A stretch of DNA of 64,000 bases from Deltaproteobacteria bacterium HGW-Deltaproteobacteria-15 (GCA_002840535.1 PHBH01000019.1:62001-126000); one strand, 5' to 3'; positions 36,904 through 46,904 are shown, counted from the first letter of the stretch. Notes: generated from the letters alone by a model not told the origin. Numbers and translations are program-made.

Positions 36904-37275
36904 ATGAACACAGGGCCTGGACAGGAAATTCAGTATAGATTACTGAAGCTTCTGAGCGCTGAGGGCAGTCTCACCCAACGGGAGATGTCAAAGCGAATCG
37001 GTGTAAGCCTCGGTATTGTTAACTTTTTTCTATCGGACCTGACCCGAAGGGGTTTGATTCTCATTGAACAAACCAGGATGTTCGGAAACAGGTTAAAGTA
37101 CAGGTATTTGCTTACCTCCGCAGGCATGGAGGAAAAAACGAGGCTGGCCTTGAATTTCCTCAAGTTGAGGATCGAGGACTACGAAAAGATTAAAAGCGAG
37201 ATCCGCGAGCTTGCTGAGGAAGTGGCTCCTGCCGATGTGGGGATATTCACGGGGCGCGCGAAACGTACTCCATGA
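36904..37275 (+). CDS. EPS-associated MarR-family transcriptional regulator
   Basis: 123 residues. A winged helix-turn-helix (LTQREMSKRIGVSLGIVNFFL) followed by NRLKYRYLLTSAGMEEKT, the signature of the MarR-like regulators found at the head of exopolysaccharide loci. It probably senses or sets expression of the polysaccharide genes that follow. Its mRNA looks leaderless. The following 300-base gap holds TTTGATA and TATCAAA half-sites (37295, 37325) that could be its operator. Confidence 0.87.
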   Translation: MNTGPGQEIQYRLLKLLSAEGSLTQREMSKRIGVSLGIVNFFLSDLTRRGLILIEQTRMFGNRLKYRYLLTSAGMEEKTRLALNFLKLRIEDYEKIKSEIRELAEEVAPADVGIFTGRAKRTP

Positions 37276-37579
37276 ACCGGTCGATGATCGGGATTTGATA
37301 AAACTGATGTAATTTCAAATTGGTATATCAAACTTCATCTGTAAGTCAAGGGGCGGAGCTGTGCCCGGGAACCGGCTTTGGAAACTTGGTTGCCCAACAG
37401 GAGAAGGGAAACCAAAGAAACCCGACGAACTAAACAAACCTTTTCATATACTTGAGGGTGTTTCAATTCCTGATGGCGAACCTGATGGACAAAACAGACC
37501 AGACAAACCAGATCAACTCAATAATCCGTGCAATATCCTTCACAGATCGTGTAATTTGATATCGCCTTGTTGCACTGAA
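37276..37579 (+). other. gap with possible operator half-sites and GACAAACCAGA repeat
   Basis: TTTGATA near 37296 and TATCAAA near 37324 form a loose inverted repeat. 37411-37520 holds purine-rich ACAGACCAGACAAACCAGAT units, reverse-complementary in style to TTTGTCTGGTTTGTCTG at 46910-46930. Confidence 0.4.
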
Positions 37580-38704
37580 ATGCACGCAATCGCAAAAATC
37601 CACCTGATCGCGGCCGCCCGGCCTAACTTCATGAAGATCGCTCCCCTCTACCATGCGCTTAAAAAGGAGTCCTGGGCAGAGCCCGTTATTGTCCACACCG
37701 GACAGCATTACGACCCCGGTATGTCCGGCGCCTTTTTTCAGGATCTGGAGCTTCCTGAGCCGCACTTTCACCTTGGGGTAGGAAGCGGAACCCATGCGGA
37801 GCAAACCGGCCGGGTTATGATCGAATATGAGAAGCTGCTTGCCGGTGGCACGGTCGATCTGGTGGTGGTTGTCGGGGACGTGAACTCCACGGCAGCGGCA
37901 ACCCTGGCTGCTGCAAAAATGGGCGTGAAGGTCGCCCACCTGGAAGCGGGTCTCCGTTCGTTCGACCGCACCATGCCCGAGGAGATCAACCGCATTGTGA
38001 CCGATGCCCTCGCCGATCTTCTCTGGACACCTTCCAGGGATGCGGACGCCAACCTGTTGCGGGAGGGGGTCCCCGGGGAAAAGATCCGATTCGTAGGAAA
38101 CATCATGATCGATTCCCTCGAGATGATGCGTCTGAGAATCGACCGGACGGACGCGTGGCGAAAATACGGGCTCGAACGAGGCCGATACGGGCTTGTGACG
38201 CTTCATCGTCCATCGAATGTGGACGGCCGGGAATCACTGGAGAGATTGTGCAGCGAACTCATAGGAATTAGCTCGAAAATCCCGCTCATCTTTCCCGTGC
38301 ATCCGCGTACAAGGAAAAACCTCGAAGCCACGGGCCTCATGACCCGGCTGAAGGAATCCAGAGGGATCTCGATCGAGGAACCGATCAGCTATGTTCCTTT
38401 TATGAACATGGTTTTCAATTGCAGGTTTGCCATTACGGATTCGGGAGGAATTCAGGAGGAGACCACATACCTCGGTATTCCGTGCCTGACCCTCCGCCCC
38501 AACACGGAACGGCCCATAACCGTGACAGAGGGCACCAACCGTTTGATCCAACCGGAAGAGCTCGGATCGCATGTGCATGCGCTTCTCGAAAACCACGGCC
38601 CCAAGGGGAAAATTCCGGAGCTCTGGGACGGGCATACTGCGGAAAGGGTGGTTAAATCCATCCACAGATTCTTATTTGAAAACAGACAGACCGCTACAAC
38701 TTAA
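37580..38704 (+). CDS. wecB: UDP-N-acetylglucosamine 2-epimerase (non-hydrolysing)
   Basis: 374 residues. It interconverts UDP-GlcNAc and UDP-ManNAc. Family motifs: AARPNFMKIAPL, HTGQHYDPGMSG, AHLEAGLRSFDRTMPEE and ITDSGGIQEETTYLGIPC. The sequence lacks the usual GTRPE start, having AARPN, but keeps the catalytic blocks. ATG 37580 fits the family start; an upstream in-frame GTG would add 73 non-conserved residues derived from repeat DNA. First biosynthetic gene after the regulator. A second, different epimerase lies at 45795. Confidence 0.93.
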   Translation: MHAIAKIHLIAAARPNFMKIAPLYHALKKESWAEPVIVHTGQHYDPGMSGAFFQDLELPEPHFHLGVGSGTHAEQTGRVMIEYEKLLAGGTVDLVVVVGDVNSTAAATLAAAKMGVKVAHLEAGLRSFDRTMPEEINRIVTDALADLLWTPSRDADANLLREGVPGEKIRFVGNIMIDSLEMMRLRIDRTDAWRKYGLERGRYGLVTLHRPSNVDGRESLERLCSELIGISSKIPLIFPVHPRTRKNLEATGLMTRLKESRGISIEEPISYVPFMNMVFNCRFAITDSGGIQEETTYLGIPCLTLRPNTERPITVTEGTNRLIQPEELGSHVHALLENHGPKGKIPELWDGHTAERVVKSIHRFLFENRQTATT

Positions 38705-38735
38705 TCCACAGATTACACCGATTTCACAGATAGTA
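38700..38735. repeat. ATCTGTG-type phrase (inverted)
   Basis: CCACAGATTACACCGATTTC follows wecB. The equivalent in plus orientation is at 39262-39302 after the next gene. Confidence 0.55.
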
Positions 38736-38877
38736 TCTCACAAGACCAAAATTCCAGAACACGTCCACGTATGATCACCGGTCTTGGGGATCTGCACGGT
38801 CGTGAGAATACAGTATCCATTGATTATGCAGCTAGGGACTTTGCTGCCGGGCAATCCAGGGATAGGGATTCCGGATT

Positions 38878-39243
38878 ATGGACAGAGATCCTCGCACGCA
38901 TTTGATTATCGGTGCTGCCATGGAAGTTCACAATGAGCTTGGGAGCGGCTTCCTGGAAGCGGTTTACCAAGAGGCGCTGGAGCATGAACTCACCAGTCGA
39001 GGTATCCCTTTCAAGTCACAACCCGTTGTGCAAATCAAATATAAGGGACAACCTTTGAAGAAAACATACCAGCCGGATCTGTTGTGTTTCGAGGGTGTCC
39101 TCGTGGAACTCAAAGCCCTATCCTCCCTCTCCGGCATCGAAGGGGCTCAACTCATCAATTATCTTAAGGCAACCGGTCTCAAGACCGGCTTGCTCATCAA
39201 TTTCGGGGCAAAGACCCTGCAGTACAAGAGGTTTATCCACTGA
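38878..39243 (+). CDS. GxxExxY protein
   Basis: 121 residues of the GxxExxY family, named for GSGFLEAVY (residues 22-30). Tyr-Gln-Pro-Asp followed by VELKAL gives the PD-(D/E)xK arrangement, so it belongs to the nuclease superfamily fold. The cellular role is unknown; genes of this family are often scattered in repeat-rich or polysaccharide regions of anaerobes. Not obviously part of sugar synthesis. Flanked by ATCTGTG phrases on both sides (38705-38735, 39262-39302). Confidence 0.88.
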   Translation: MDRDPRTHLIIGAAMEVHNELGSGFLEAVYQEALEHELTSRGIPFKSQPVVQIKYKGQPLKKTYQPDLLCFEGVLVELKALSSLSGIEGAQLINYLKATGLKTGLLINFGAKTLQYKRFIH

Positions 39244-39261
39244 TCATTCAGATGAAACTCA

Positions 39262-39302
39262 TCTTCTATCTGTGTAATCTGTGTAATCTGTGGATGGAAA
39301 TT
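39262..39302 (+). repeat. ATCTGTGTA phrase
   Basis: TATCTGTGTAATCTGTGTAA and GTGGATGG units, same family as at 41163, 42170 and 42617. Confidence 0.65.
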
Positions 39303-39353
39303 CTATGAATCCTCTTGGTGGATCTTCAAGCCTTTTTGCGAACCCGTAAAGCA

Positions 39354-39516
39354 ATGACGAAGAAACTGAAAGAGACGAGGGACCGTTACTATTCCACGCG
39401 AGTGCTGAAGGCTGCAACCCTTCGCTGTCAACATCCCAACTGGACCGAGGAGAGGGTGCGGCAGGAGATCCTGGACATTCTGAGCGATGCAGCTGACAGA
39501 TGTGTTCACCGCAGAT
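39354..39516 (+). pseudogene. orphan small protein of a nucleotidyltransferase pair, 3' end overrun by a repeat element
   Basis: MTKKLKETRDRYYS, LRCQHPNWTEER and RQEILDIL align with MTPSEKLKAAMNLYYS, LRHQHPDWTEEK and QQKVREIF of the intact 62-residue protein at 44860. That protein is followed by a nucleotidyltransferase; here the reading frame runs directly into repeat copy D at 39505 and the partner gene is missing. A remnant of a two-gene module is the simplest reading. Confidence 0.6.
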
Positions 39517-39600
39517 CCTTAGATCCCGTGCGGTTTTTCGCGGGAGGCGCAGAGAGACTCCTGTTTCTCAATAGGAGGAGATGCCTCCATTGACAAAAGG
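39505..39600. repeat. MITE-like element, copy D (truncated)
   Basis: Left terminal repeat with the CCTTAGATCCCGTGCGG...GCGGGA insertion, then hairpin 1 (39564-39597, stem GGAGG/CCTCC, loop GATG). Hairpin 2 and the right terminal repeat are absent. Confidence 0.75.
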
Positions 39601-39624
39601 TCCAGCTCGGTTTTACGTTTATGG

Positions 39625-39655
39625 CCCATATTGCATCTTGCAGCTTGCATCCTTC
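39625..39655 (+). repeat. GCATCTTGCAGCTTGC leader repeat of gmd
   Basis: ATCCTGCATC-family phrase ending about 13 bases before the gmd start codon. Confidence 0.55.
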
Positions 39656-39667
39656 TTCGGAGTTTAA

Positions 39668-40825
39668 ATGAACAAAAGAGCGCTCATCACAGGAATCACC
39701 GGCCAGGACGGCGCCTACCTGGCTGAATCTCTCACGGCCAAGGGCTACGAAGTGCACGGCATCAAGCGGCGCGCGTCGCTCTTCAACACCCAGAGGGTCG
39801 ACCATCTCTATCAGGACCCGCACGAGAAGGATCTCCGTTTCGTGCTTCACTACGGGGACATGACCGATGCCACCAATCTCATCCGCATTATCCAGGAAGT
39901 CCAGCCTCATGAGATCTACAATCTCGCGGCTCAAAGCCATGTGAAGGTCTCCTTCGAAACCCCGGAGTACACTGCGAACGCCGATGCTTTGGGTCCCCTG
40001 CGGATCCTGGAGGCCATGCGGATTCTGAACCTGCAGGAAAAGACGCGTTTCTACCAGGCATCCACCTCCGAACTGTATGGAAAGGTCCAGGAGATCCCCC
40101 AGACCGAGAAAACACCCTTTTACCCAAGATCCCCCTATGCCTGTGCAAAGCTCTACGCCTACTGGTGTACGGTAAACTACCGGGAAGCTTATGGGATGTT
40201 TGCCTGCAACGGCATCCTGTTCAACCATGAATCCCCGATTCGCGGGGAGACTTTTGTCACGCGGAAGATCACCCGAACCGCCGCCCGTATCGTGCTTGGT
40301 TTCGAAAAGCATCTGTACCTGGGCAATCTGGCTGCAAAGAGGGATTGGGGACACGCAAAGGACTATGTGGAGGCTCAGTACCTCATCCTGCAGCAGGATG
40401 AGCCGGAAGATTACGTCATTGCAACCGGCGAGCAGCATTCGGTTCGCGAGTTCTGCGAAACCGCTTTCGGAAAGCTCGGCATTCGGCTGGAATGGCAGGG
40501 GCGCGGTATCGAGGAAAAGGGCATCGCTGCAGAGGTCACGGAATCGTCTTTCCTGGAGAAATACGGAACCATACTGCCTGTGAAACCTGTGACCAGGGGC
40601 GCCACCCTGGTTTCCGTGGATCCTCGATACTTCCGGCCCACAGAGGTTGAAACCCTCCTGGGCGATCCTTCCAAGGCACTGAAGAAGCTGGGATGGCGGG
40701 CCGAGACGAGCTTTGACGAAATGGTCAAAGAGATGATCTCCGCCGATCTCGAGGAAGCGGCCCGTGACGCCGTTTGCCGGAGAAACGGCTTCACATCCCC
40801 CCGCAGCATGGAAGCGCTGATGTGA
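39668..40825 (+). CDS. gmd: GDP-mannose 4,6-dehydratase
   Basis: 385 residues. It converts GDP-mannose to GDP-4-keto-6-deoxymannose in the cytoplasm. NADP-binding loop [16 protein letters not shown], catalytic [12 protein letters not shown] (Tyr-x3-Lys), and the Gmd-specific [17 protein letters not shown]. The next enzyme gene, fcl at 41194, completes GDP-L-fucose synthesis. The intervening 370 bases hold repeat copy C. No strong ribosome site; GGAGTTTAA precedes the ATG. Confidence 0.96.
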   Translation: MNKRALITGITGQDGAYLAESLTAKGYEVHGIKRRASLFNTQRVDHLYQDPHEKDLRFVLHYGDMTDATNLIRIIQEVQPHEIYNLAAQSHVKVSFETPEYTANADALGPLRILEAMRILNLQEKTRFYQASTSELYGKVQEIPQTEKTPFYPRSPYACAKLYAYWCTVNYREAYGMFACNGILFNHESPIRGETFVTRKITRTAARIVLGFEKHLYLGNLAAKRDWGHAKDYVEAQYLILQQDEPEDYVIATGEQHSVREFCETAFGKLGIRLEWQGRGIEEKGIAAEVTESSFLEKYGTILPVKPVTRGATLVSVDPRYFRPTEVETLLGDPSKALKKLGWRAETSFDEMVKEMISADLEEAARDAVCRRNGFTSPRSMEALM

Positions 40826-40828
40826 AAA

Positions 40829-40866
40829 ACCCAGAGATCAGAGGTCTGAGACCAGAGGTCAGCAAC
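40829..40866 (-). repeat. heptamer run in reverse orientation
   Basis: CAGAGATCAGAGGTCTGAGA with AGAGGTCAGCAACTGCAAG: the complement of the leader-plus-heptamer module (TTGCAGTTGCTGACC). Confidence 0.65.
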
Positions 40867-40877
40867 TGCAAGAAGTA

Positions 40878-41159
40878 TTCACCGCAGATCCTTAGATCCC
40901 GTGCGGTTTTTCGCGGGAGGCGCAGAGGGCGCAGAGTGAATTTCTTTTGTCTGCAGGGAGACGACCGCAGACAAAAAGGATCGCTCCACTGGTGCCTCCT
41001 CCCTTTGAATGCTGGCCGTTAATTCGTGCTCATGCTAGAGTATGTCTCACAGCAAATCGAAAGAAGAACTTCGCGAAGCGATGAGCTTTTTTCACTGCCG
41101 GTATCTCCCGGCATTGAAAAGATTGATCCTCTCTGCGTTCTCTGCGCCTCTGCGGTGAA
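40878..41159. repeat. MITE-like element, copy C (282 bp, inverted core)
   Basis: Same length as copy B, but its internal part is inverted: hairpin 2 comes first (40945-40977) and hairpin 1 last (41087-41120). The left terminal repeat carries the CCTTAGATCCCGTG insertion; the right terminal repeat is 41131-41159. Confidence 0.85.
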
Positions 41160-41190
41160 AACATCTGTGAAATCTGTGTAATCTGTGGAT
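41160..41190 (+). repeat. ATCTGTGAAATCTGTGTAAT phrase
   Basis: Abuts copy C and runs up to the fcl start codon. Confidence 0.65.
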
Positions 41191-41193
41191 CTG

Positions 41194-42153
41194 ATGAACC
41201 CTGACTCTAAAATCTACGTTGCCGGCCACACGGGCCTGGTGGGGTCCGCCGTCTGGCGAAGGCTTCAATTCAAGGGGTATGGCCGTCTGATCGGAAGACG
41301 GCACGCGGAGTTGGATCTTGAGCGCCAGTCCGAAGTCGAAGCATTCTTCGACAAAGAGCGGCCCGAGTATGTTTTTCTCGCCGCCGCAAGAGTCGGCGGC
41401 ATTCTGGCCAACAGCACCTATCCGGCGGAATTTATTTACAGTAACCTCGCAATCCAGACAAACATCATTCATGCTTCGTGGAAGAGCGGGGTGAAGAGGT
41501 TGCTTTTTCTGGGATCCTCCTGCATCTACCCAAGGGAGTGTCCTCAGCCGATGAAGGAATCTTTTCTTCTGAGCGGCCCCCTTGAATCGACCAACGAACC
41601 CTATGCCGTTGCAAAAATCGCGGGCATCAAGACCTGCCAGGCCTTCAATCGACAGTATGGGACGAAGTTTTATTCCGTCATGCCGACCAATCTTTATGGC
41701 CCCAACGACAACTTCGATCTGGAAACGAGTCACGTCCTGCCGGCCCTCATCCGGAAGTTTCACGAAGCGAAGGTGAGCCGGAGTGAATCCGTAGAGGTCT
41801 GGGGCTCGGGCAATCCTCGCAGGGAATTCCTGCACGTCGACGACCTGGCGGACGCCTGCCTCTTCATCATGAGCCTGGAAGACTCCTCCTTTTCTTCGCT
41901 ACTTGCCGACCCCTTTCCGCTGGTCAATGTGGGGTGGGGAGAGGACCTTTCAGTGAAGGAGCTTGCAGAGCTCGTGCGTGCCATTGTCGGGTATGAGGGG
42001 CAGGTGGTTTTCAACCGCGAAAAGCCTGACGGCGCCCCGCGCAAGCTGCTGGATGTGTCGAGATTGACCGCTCTCGGCTGGCAGCCCGGGATCTCCCTGG
42101 AAGAGGGCATCAGGGATACCTACCGGTGGGCGGTTGAAGAGCGAAGAATATAG
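41194..42153 (+). CDS. fcl: GDP-L-fucose synthase
   Basis: 319 residues. NADP-dependent epimerase/reductase making GDP-L-fucose from the Gmd product. [15 protein letters not shown] is the nucleotide loop, [14 protein letters not shown] holds the Tyr-x3-Lys pair, and [17 protein letters not shown] is family-specific. ATG 41194 is preferred to GTG 41185. The end is followed by repeats. Confidence 0.95.
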   Translation: MNPDSKIYVAGHTGLVGSAVWRRLQFKGYGRLIGRRHAELDLERQSEVEAFFDKERPEYVFLAAARVGGILANSTYPAEFIYSNLAIQTNIIHASWKSGVKRLLFLGSSCIYPRECPQPMKESFLLSGPLESTNEPYAVAKIAGIKTCQAFNRQYGTKFYSVMPTNLYGPNDNFDLETSHVLPALIRKFHEAKVSRSESVEVWGSGNPRREFLHVDDLADACLFIMSLEDSSFSSLLADPFPLVNVGWGEDLSVKELAELVRAIVGYEGQVVFNREKPDGAPRKLLDVSRLTALGWQPGISLEEGIRDTYRWAVEERRI

Positions 42154-42420
42154 AACCAGAGGGCAGCAACATCTGTGAAATCTGTGTAATCTGTGGATAG
42201 TCTCTCAGTTTCTTGGTCTCTGTCGCATTTTTGGACCATGCGCTGTGCGATCCTTTTTGTCTTTGCCGTTTCTGATCTCTGACTTCTGTCCTCTGTCTTC
42301 TGTTTTCTAACGTGTTGATCAGCGTCCCATGATCCTTTTCTTGCTTTATGCAGTTGCTGATCTCTGTCTTCTGTCTTCTGTCCTCTGACTTTGTGACCTC
42401 TGTCTTCTGTCCCCTGGGGG
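42154..42420 (+). repeat. composite repeat block
   Basis: In order: ATCTGTGAAATCTGTGTAAT (42171-42200), TTTTTGTCTTTGCCG leader and heptamers (42250-42302), GTGTTGATCAGCGTCCC (42312-42328), TTATGCAGTTGCTGA leader and heptamers (42345-42415). Confidence 0.8.
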
Positions 42421-42425
42421 ATCAC

Positions 42426-42581
42426 ATGCCTGATGAACCGGGCCGTGGGAGAGAGAAACGGGTCATCCTGAGGAGCTCCAGACATCCTCGGCTACATGCG
42501 TTCTGGAAGAAATATCACGAAATCATCATTGCACTGCTCGTTGCAATTCTCATCGCCCGACTTTTCATTGCTTTCATGTAA
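42426..42581 (+). CDS. possible small membrane protein
   Basis: 51 residues from ATG 42426: a basic N-terminal half (RGREKRVILRSSRHPRLH) and a C-terminal hydrophobic helix (IIIALLVAILIARLFIAF), an N-in tail-anchored layout. GGGGGAT lies six bases before the ATG. No homologue recognised; it may be spurious, but composition differs from the repeats around it. Confidence 0.4.
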   Translation: MPDEPGRGREKRVILRSSRHPRLHAFWKKYHEIIIALLVAILIARLFIAFM

Positions 42582-42582
42582 A

Positions 42583-42655
42583 ATGACCCTATTCACTCTG
42601 CGCCTCCGCAGTGAGAACATCTGTGAAATCTTTGTAATCTGTGGATCGCCTTTTC
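42583..42655 (+). repeat. CGCAGAG-element end and ATCTGTG phrase
   Basis: TTCACTCTGCGCCTCCGCAG resembles a right terminal repeat alone; ACATCTGTGAAATCTTTGTA follows. Confidence 0.6.
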
Positions 42656-42720
42656 TTGATCCGTTTACTTCGGATTACGTGCCGCGTGTTACACTTCACA
42701 TTTTCTGAGTGGATGACCCC

Positions 42721-43299
42721 ATGAAAATCGCCAAAACCCCCATACCCGACTTGTTGCTCATCCAGCCTCGAGTGTTTGCAGACGAACGCGGTTTTTTCCT
42801 CGAGACGTTTCGCAGGCGCGGCTTTGAGGATCAAGGAATCGGGCAGGAGTTTGTCCAGGATAACCACTCGCGATCCCGCAAGGGAGTGCTCCGCGGCCTT
42901 CATTTTCAGAAGAACCATCCCCAAGGCAAGTTGATCTACGTTATTTCCGGCGCCATTTTTGATGTGGCCCTGGATCTCCGAAGGGAATCGCCTTCTTTCG
43001 GTCGCTGGCACGGCGCCGTATTGAGCGATGAAAACCATCACCAGCTCTGGATACCACCAGGGTTCGCCCATGGCTTTTGCGTTATCTCCGAACAGGTGGA
43101 TTTGGTCTACAAGTGCACCGATTACTATCATCCCGAAGACGAAGGTGGAATCATCTGGAACGATCCGGAGCTGAAGATCGAATGGCCGATCGCAAACCCC
43201 ATCGTTTCTGAAAAGGATTCAAAGAATCCAACCCTGCGGGCGATCGAAGAGGACAGCCAGGTTCTTCGCGCCTTTTCGCGACAGATATGGAAGTCTTAG
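42721..43299 (+). CDS. rmlC: dTDP-4-dehydrorhamnose 3,5-epimerase
   Basis: 192 residues. RmlC makes dTDP-4-dehydro-L-rhamnose. FLETFRRRGFED, VLRGLHFQ (catalytic His), GKLIYVISGAIFDVALD, and IPPGFAHGFCV are family motifs. ATG 42721 fits the family; an in-frame ATG at 42709 adds four residues. The other dTDP-rhamnose genes (rmlA, rmlB, rmlD) are not in the window. Confidence 0.94.
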   Translation: MKIAKTPIPDLLLIQPRVFADERGFFLETFRRRGFEDQGIGQEFVQDNHSRSRKGVLRGLHFQKNHPQGKLIYVISGAIFDVALDLRRESPSFGRWHGAVLSDENHHQLWIPPGFAHGFCVISEQVDLVYKCTDYYHPEDEGGIIWNDPELKIEWPIANPIVSEKDSKNPTLRAIEEDSQVLRAFSRQIWKS

Positions 43300-43309
43300 G
43301 CGGTTGGCG

Positions 43310-43410
43310 GCAAGAAGCAAGCAACAGGCAGTCCCGCGAAACGACACACGGGATCTTCGCTTCGCTACGATAAGCAGTGAGCAGTGAGCAGTAAAAGCCA
43401 ATCGCATCCC
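43310..43410 (-). repeat. CCCGCGAAACGACACACGGG block, reverse orientation
   Basis: Inverse of the 22785-22865 and 29600-29670 blocks: AGTCCCGCGAAACGACACAC, TCTTCGCTTCGCTACGATAA, GCAGTGAGCAGTGAGCAGT. 43411-43640 shows no gene. Confidence 0.75.
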
Positions 43411-43650
43411 ATTTTGTTGTCGCAACCGGCAACAAAGTCGGCAGGAGTTGGAAGCTGAATTGCGAATGAGCCTCTCAGACATGTGTTTCAGACCTCTGGC
43501 GGTCTGGCATGGGATATGCGGTCGGATGGTCTCTGTATTGCCTCTGCGCATCCCCCGGAAAATCCGCAGTCGCAAATGCCGGGGATAGGCATGCTGTAAT
43601 CCAAGGGGCGGAGCTTTCTCCCGCAAATCTTTTTGGTTCTCTTAATCCTG

Positions 43651-44719
<1,069 letters not shown>

Positions 44720-44855
44720 TTGACGCTATGCGCTATGCGGCTTTGATTCGTGTTCATCTGTGTTTATCCGCGTCCAGAGCGGTTTAGTCCGGGGGCGGTT
44801 TCGCAGTTCATTTTTTCATCCTGAATCGTGCCCCCTGGATCTTGCATCTATTATA
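44720..44855 (+). repeat. repeat leader: CTATGCGCTATGCGG, CGTGTTCATCTGTG, ATCCTGAATCGTG phrases
   Basis: Three different phrase families in a row between wbpB and the small gene at 44860, without coding sequence. Confidence 0.7.
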
Positions 44856-44859
44856 GATC

Positions 44860-45048
44860 ATGCTGCACCCTGACCAAAAACGCATTCTCAAATCGATGAC
44901 CCCTTCCGAGAAACTCAAGGCGGCTATGAATCTTTATTATTCCGCAAGAGAGCTGAAGGCTGGCGGCCTTCGCCATCAGCACCCGGACTGGACAGAGGAG
45001 AAGATTCAGCAAAAAGTCCGCGAGATTTTCAGCCATGCCGGAGACTGA
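44860..45048 (+). CDS. small protein, putative antitoxin partner
   Basis: 62 residues, charged and helical (LKAAMNLYYSARELKAGGL; WTEEKIQQKVREIF). It overlaps the nucleotidyltransferase gene by 14 bases, which is typical of toxin-antitoxin pairs. The family is unnamed to me; a homologue remains at 39354. Which of the two genes acts as antitoxin is unknown. Confidence 0.65.
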   Translation: MLHPDQKRILKSMTPSEKLKAAMNLYYSARELKAGGLRHQHPDWTEEKIQQKVREIFSHAGD

Positions 45049-45604
45049 TCTTTTCAGGATAGTCCTGAGCCGGTTGGAGGAATCGGGCCTCCAGTACATG
45101 ATGACCGGGGCTGCGGCTGCCATCGTCTATGGACAGCCGCGGCTCACCCATGACATCGACTTGGTTGTGGAAATGAGCGAGGGGGACGCTTGGAAGGTTT
45201 CTCACGTGTTCCCAGAGGATCAATTCTATTGCCCCCCCAGGGAAATCCTTGAGCAGGAGGCCAGACGCGCTCTTCGTGGCCATTTCAATGTCATCCATCA
45301 CGCGAGCGGGTTCAAGGCTGACTTCTATTTAAAGGGGCGGGACGAACTCCATCGCTGGGCCATGGCGGAGCGGAGACGGATTGATTTCGAAGGGCTGTCG
45401 ATATGGGTCGCCCCGCCGGAGTACGTGATCCTCCGCAAACTGGAGTACTATCGCGAAGGAGGCTCGGAGAAACACCTCAGGGACATCGCAGGCATTATGG
45501 ACCTTTCGCCGGAACAAATAGATATGGAATCTCTCCGGAAAAAGATCGCGGAGTACGGCCTTGAAAAGGAGTGGGAAGAAGTTCAGGTTCCCCTGCCAAG
45601 TTGA
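45035..45604 (+). CDS. nucleotidyltransferase-fold protein (AbiEii/DUF6036-like)
   Basis: 189 residues. YMMTGAAAAIVYGQPRLTHDIDLVVE shows the nucleotidyltransferase TxDIDxVV acidic pair. The middle and C-terminal part (FKADFYL; SIWVAPPEYVILRKLEYYREGG) follow the AbiEii/DUF6036 pattern. Such proteins transfer nucleotides to RNA or protein in type IV-like toxin systems. Paired with the small upstream gene. Confidence 0.8.
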   Translation: MPETDLFRIVLSRLEESGLQYMMTGAAAAIVYGQPRLTHDIDLVVEMSEGDAWKVSHVFPEDQFYCPPREILEQEARRALRGHFNVIHHASGFKADFYLKGRDELHRWAMAERRRIDFEGLSIWVAPPEYVILRKLEYYREGGSEKHLRDIAGIMDLSPEQIDMESLRKKIAEYGLEKEWEEVQVPLPS

Positions 45605-45610
45605 AGTTAA

Positions 45611-45690
45611 CGTCCCTCTTTTCACTCACGAAAGATGAGTGGAAGGTCTTGAAGTCGAAATTTCTGCGTAATGTTCGGATAGGTCTCTCT
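45611..45690 (+). pseudogene. possible fragment of an ORF6N-domain protein
   Basis: In frame with no start: FSLTKDEWKVLKSKF resembles FQLTxEEWExLRSQ of ORF6N/KilA-N-type proteins. Only about 20 residues match, after a CGTCCCTCTTTTCAC phrase. Could be chance. Confidence 0.3.
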
Positions 45691-45794
45691 CTTGAATCTG
45701 CCACTCTTGAAAACGGATGGAGCGTCCACCCAGCCCAGGAAAGAGGGAGAAACCTAAAAACCTGGCACCGTCCCTATGATTTCATACTAATTCT

Positions 45795-46904
45795 ATGAAA
45801 CTTGTCACCATCGTCGGGGCTCGTCCCCAGTTCGTCAAGGCTGCAGCGGTTTCACGCGCCATCGTGGCCCGCAATGAAAGTCTCGGCGCCTCGGCCATAC
45901 AGGAATTCCTCCTGCACACTGGCCAGCATTACGATGAGGTGATGTCGGGTGTATTCTTCCGGGACCTTGAACTTCCCGAACCGAACGAACATCTGGGCGT
46001 GGGCTCAGGTCCTCAGGGATGGCAGACGGGGAGGATGCTGACAGGGATAGAAGAGACCCTCCTCCGGGAAAGGCCGGATTGGGTATTGATCTATGGGGAC
46101 ACCAATTCCACCCTGGCTGGCGCTCTTGCGGCCGTCAAGCTCCATATCCCGCTTGCCCATGTCGAGGCAGGCCTACGCTCCTTCAATAGAAGGATGGCCG
46201 AGGAGCATAATCGGGTGGTCTCGGACCACCTCTCCACCCTGCTGCTTTGCCCCACCCGGACCGCTGTGGAGAACCTCAGAAGAGAGGGGATCGACGGGGC
46301 GGGCTCCGCATCTGTGGAGAATGTGGGCGATGTCATGTATGATTCTATCCTTCATTATACAGGGGTCGCGGAAAAACGGTCCGATGTGCTCGACAGGCTC
46401 AAGCTCAACCCGGGAAATTATGGCCTCGTGACCATTCACAGGGCGGAGAATACGGATGACCCGGTTCGGCTGAAAAACATTTTCAGGGGTCTTGAACAGA
46501 TCGCCCGTGAAGGGCTTCCCATTGTCCTGCCGCTCCACCCGCGGACTCGGAAGATGATCGGCGAAAATTCCGCCTTTGCCGGTTCTCGCCCCCCCTTTAC
46601 CTTGACCGATCCTGTCCCTTACCTTGACATGCTTCTCCTCGAAAAGAGCGCCAAGGTCATCCTGACCGATTCAGGAGGAGTGCAGAAAGAAGCATACTGG
46701 TTGGGGGTCCCTTGTGTGACCATGAGGGATGACACCGAGTGGGTAGAGACTGTGGAAGCGGGATGGAATCTGCTCGTGGGAGCCGATCCGGATAAAATCG
46801 TCGCTGCGGCTCACTCCGCAAGACCGGGGAAACCCCGCGGCAATTACTACGGCAACGGCCATGCGGCGGAGCAAGTGTTGCAATCCATACTGAAGTTTGT
46901 CTAG
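45795..46904 (+). CDS. UDP-GlcNAc 2-epimerase family (WecB/WbpI type)
   Basis: 369 residues. VGARPQFVKAAAVS, HTGQHYDEVMSG, AHVEAGLRSFNRRMAEEHNR and LTDSGGVQKEAYWLGVPCVT are the epimerase motifs; EWVETVEAGWN is typical of the WbpI/UDP-ManNAc(3NAc)A branch and differs from the first epimerase at 37580. With the WbpB-like dehydrogenase it could serve 2,3-diacetamido uronic-acid synthesis, although WbpA, D and E homologues are not seen before the window ends, apart from the DegT aminotransferase at 63299. Confidence 0.9.
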   Translation: MKLVTIVGARPQFVKAAAVSRAIVARNESLGASAIQEFLLHTGQHYDEVMSGVFFRDLELPEPNEHLGVGSGPQGWQTGRMLTGIEETLLRERPDWVLIYGDTNSTLAGALAAVKLHIPLAHVEAGLRSFNRRMAEEHNRVVSDHLSTLLLCPTRTAVENLRREGIDGAGSASVENVGDVMYDSILHYTGVAEKRSDVLDRLKLNPGNYGLVTIHRAENTDDPVRLKNIFRGLEQIAREGLPIVLPLHPRTRKMIGENSAFAGSRPPFTLTDPVPYLDMLLLEKSAKVILTDSGGVQKEAYWLGVPCVTMRDDTEWVETVEAGWNLLVGADPDKIVAAAHSARPGKPRGNYYGNGHAAEQVLQSILKFV

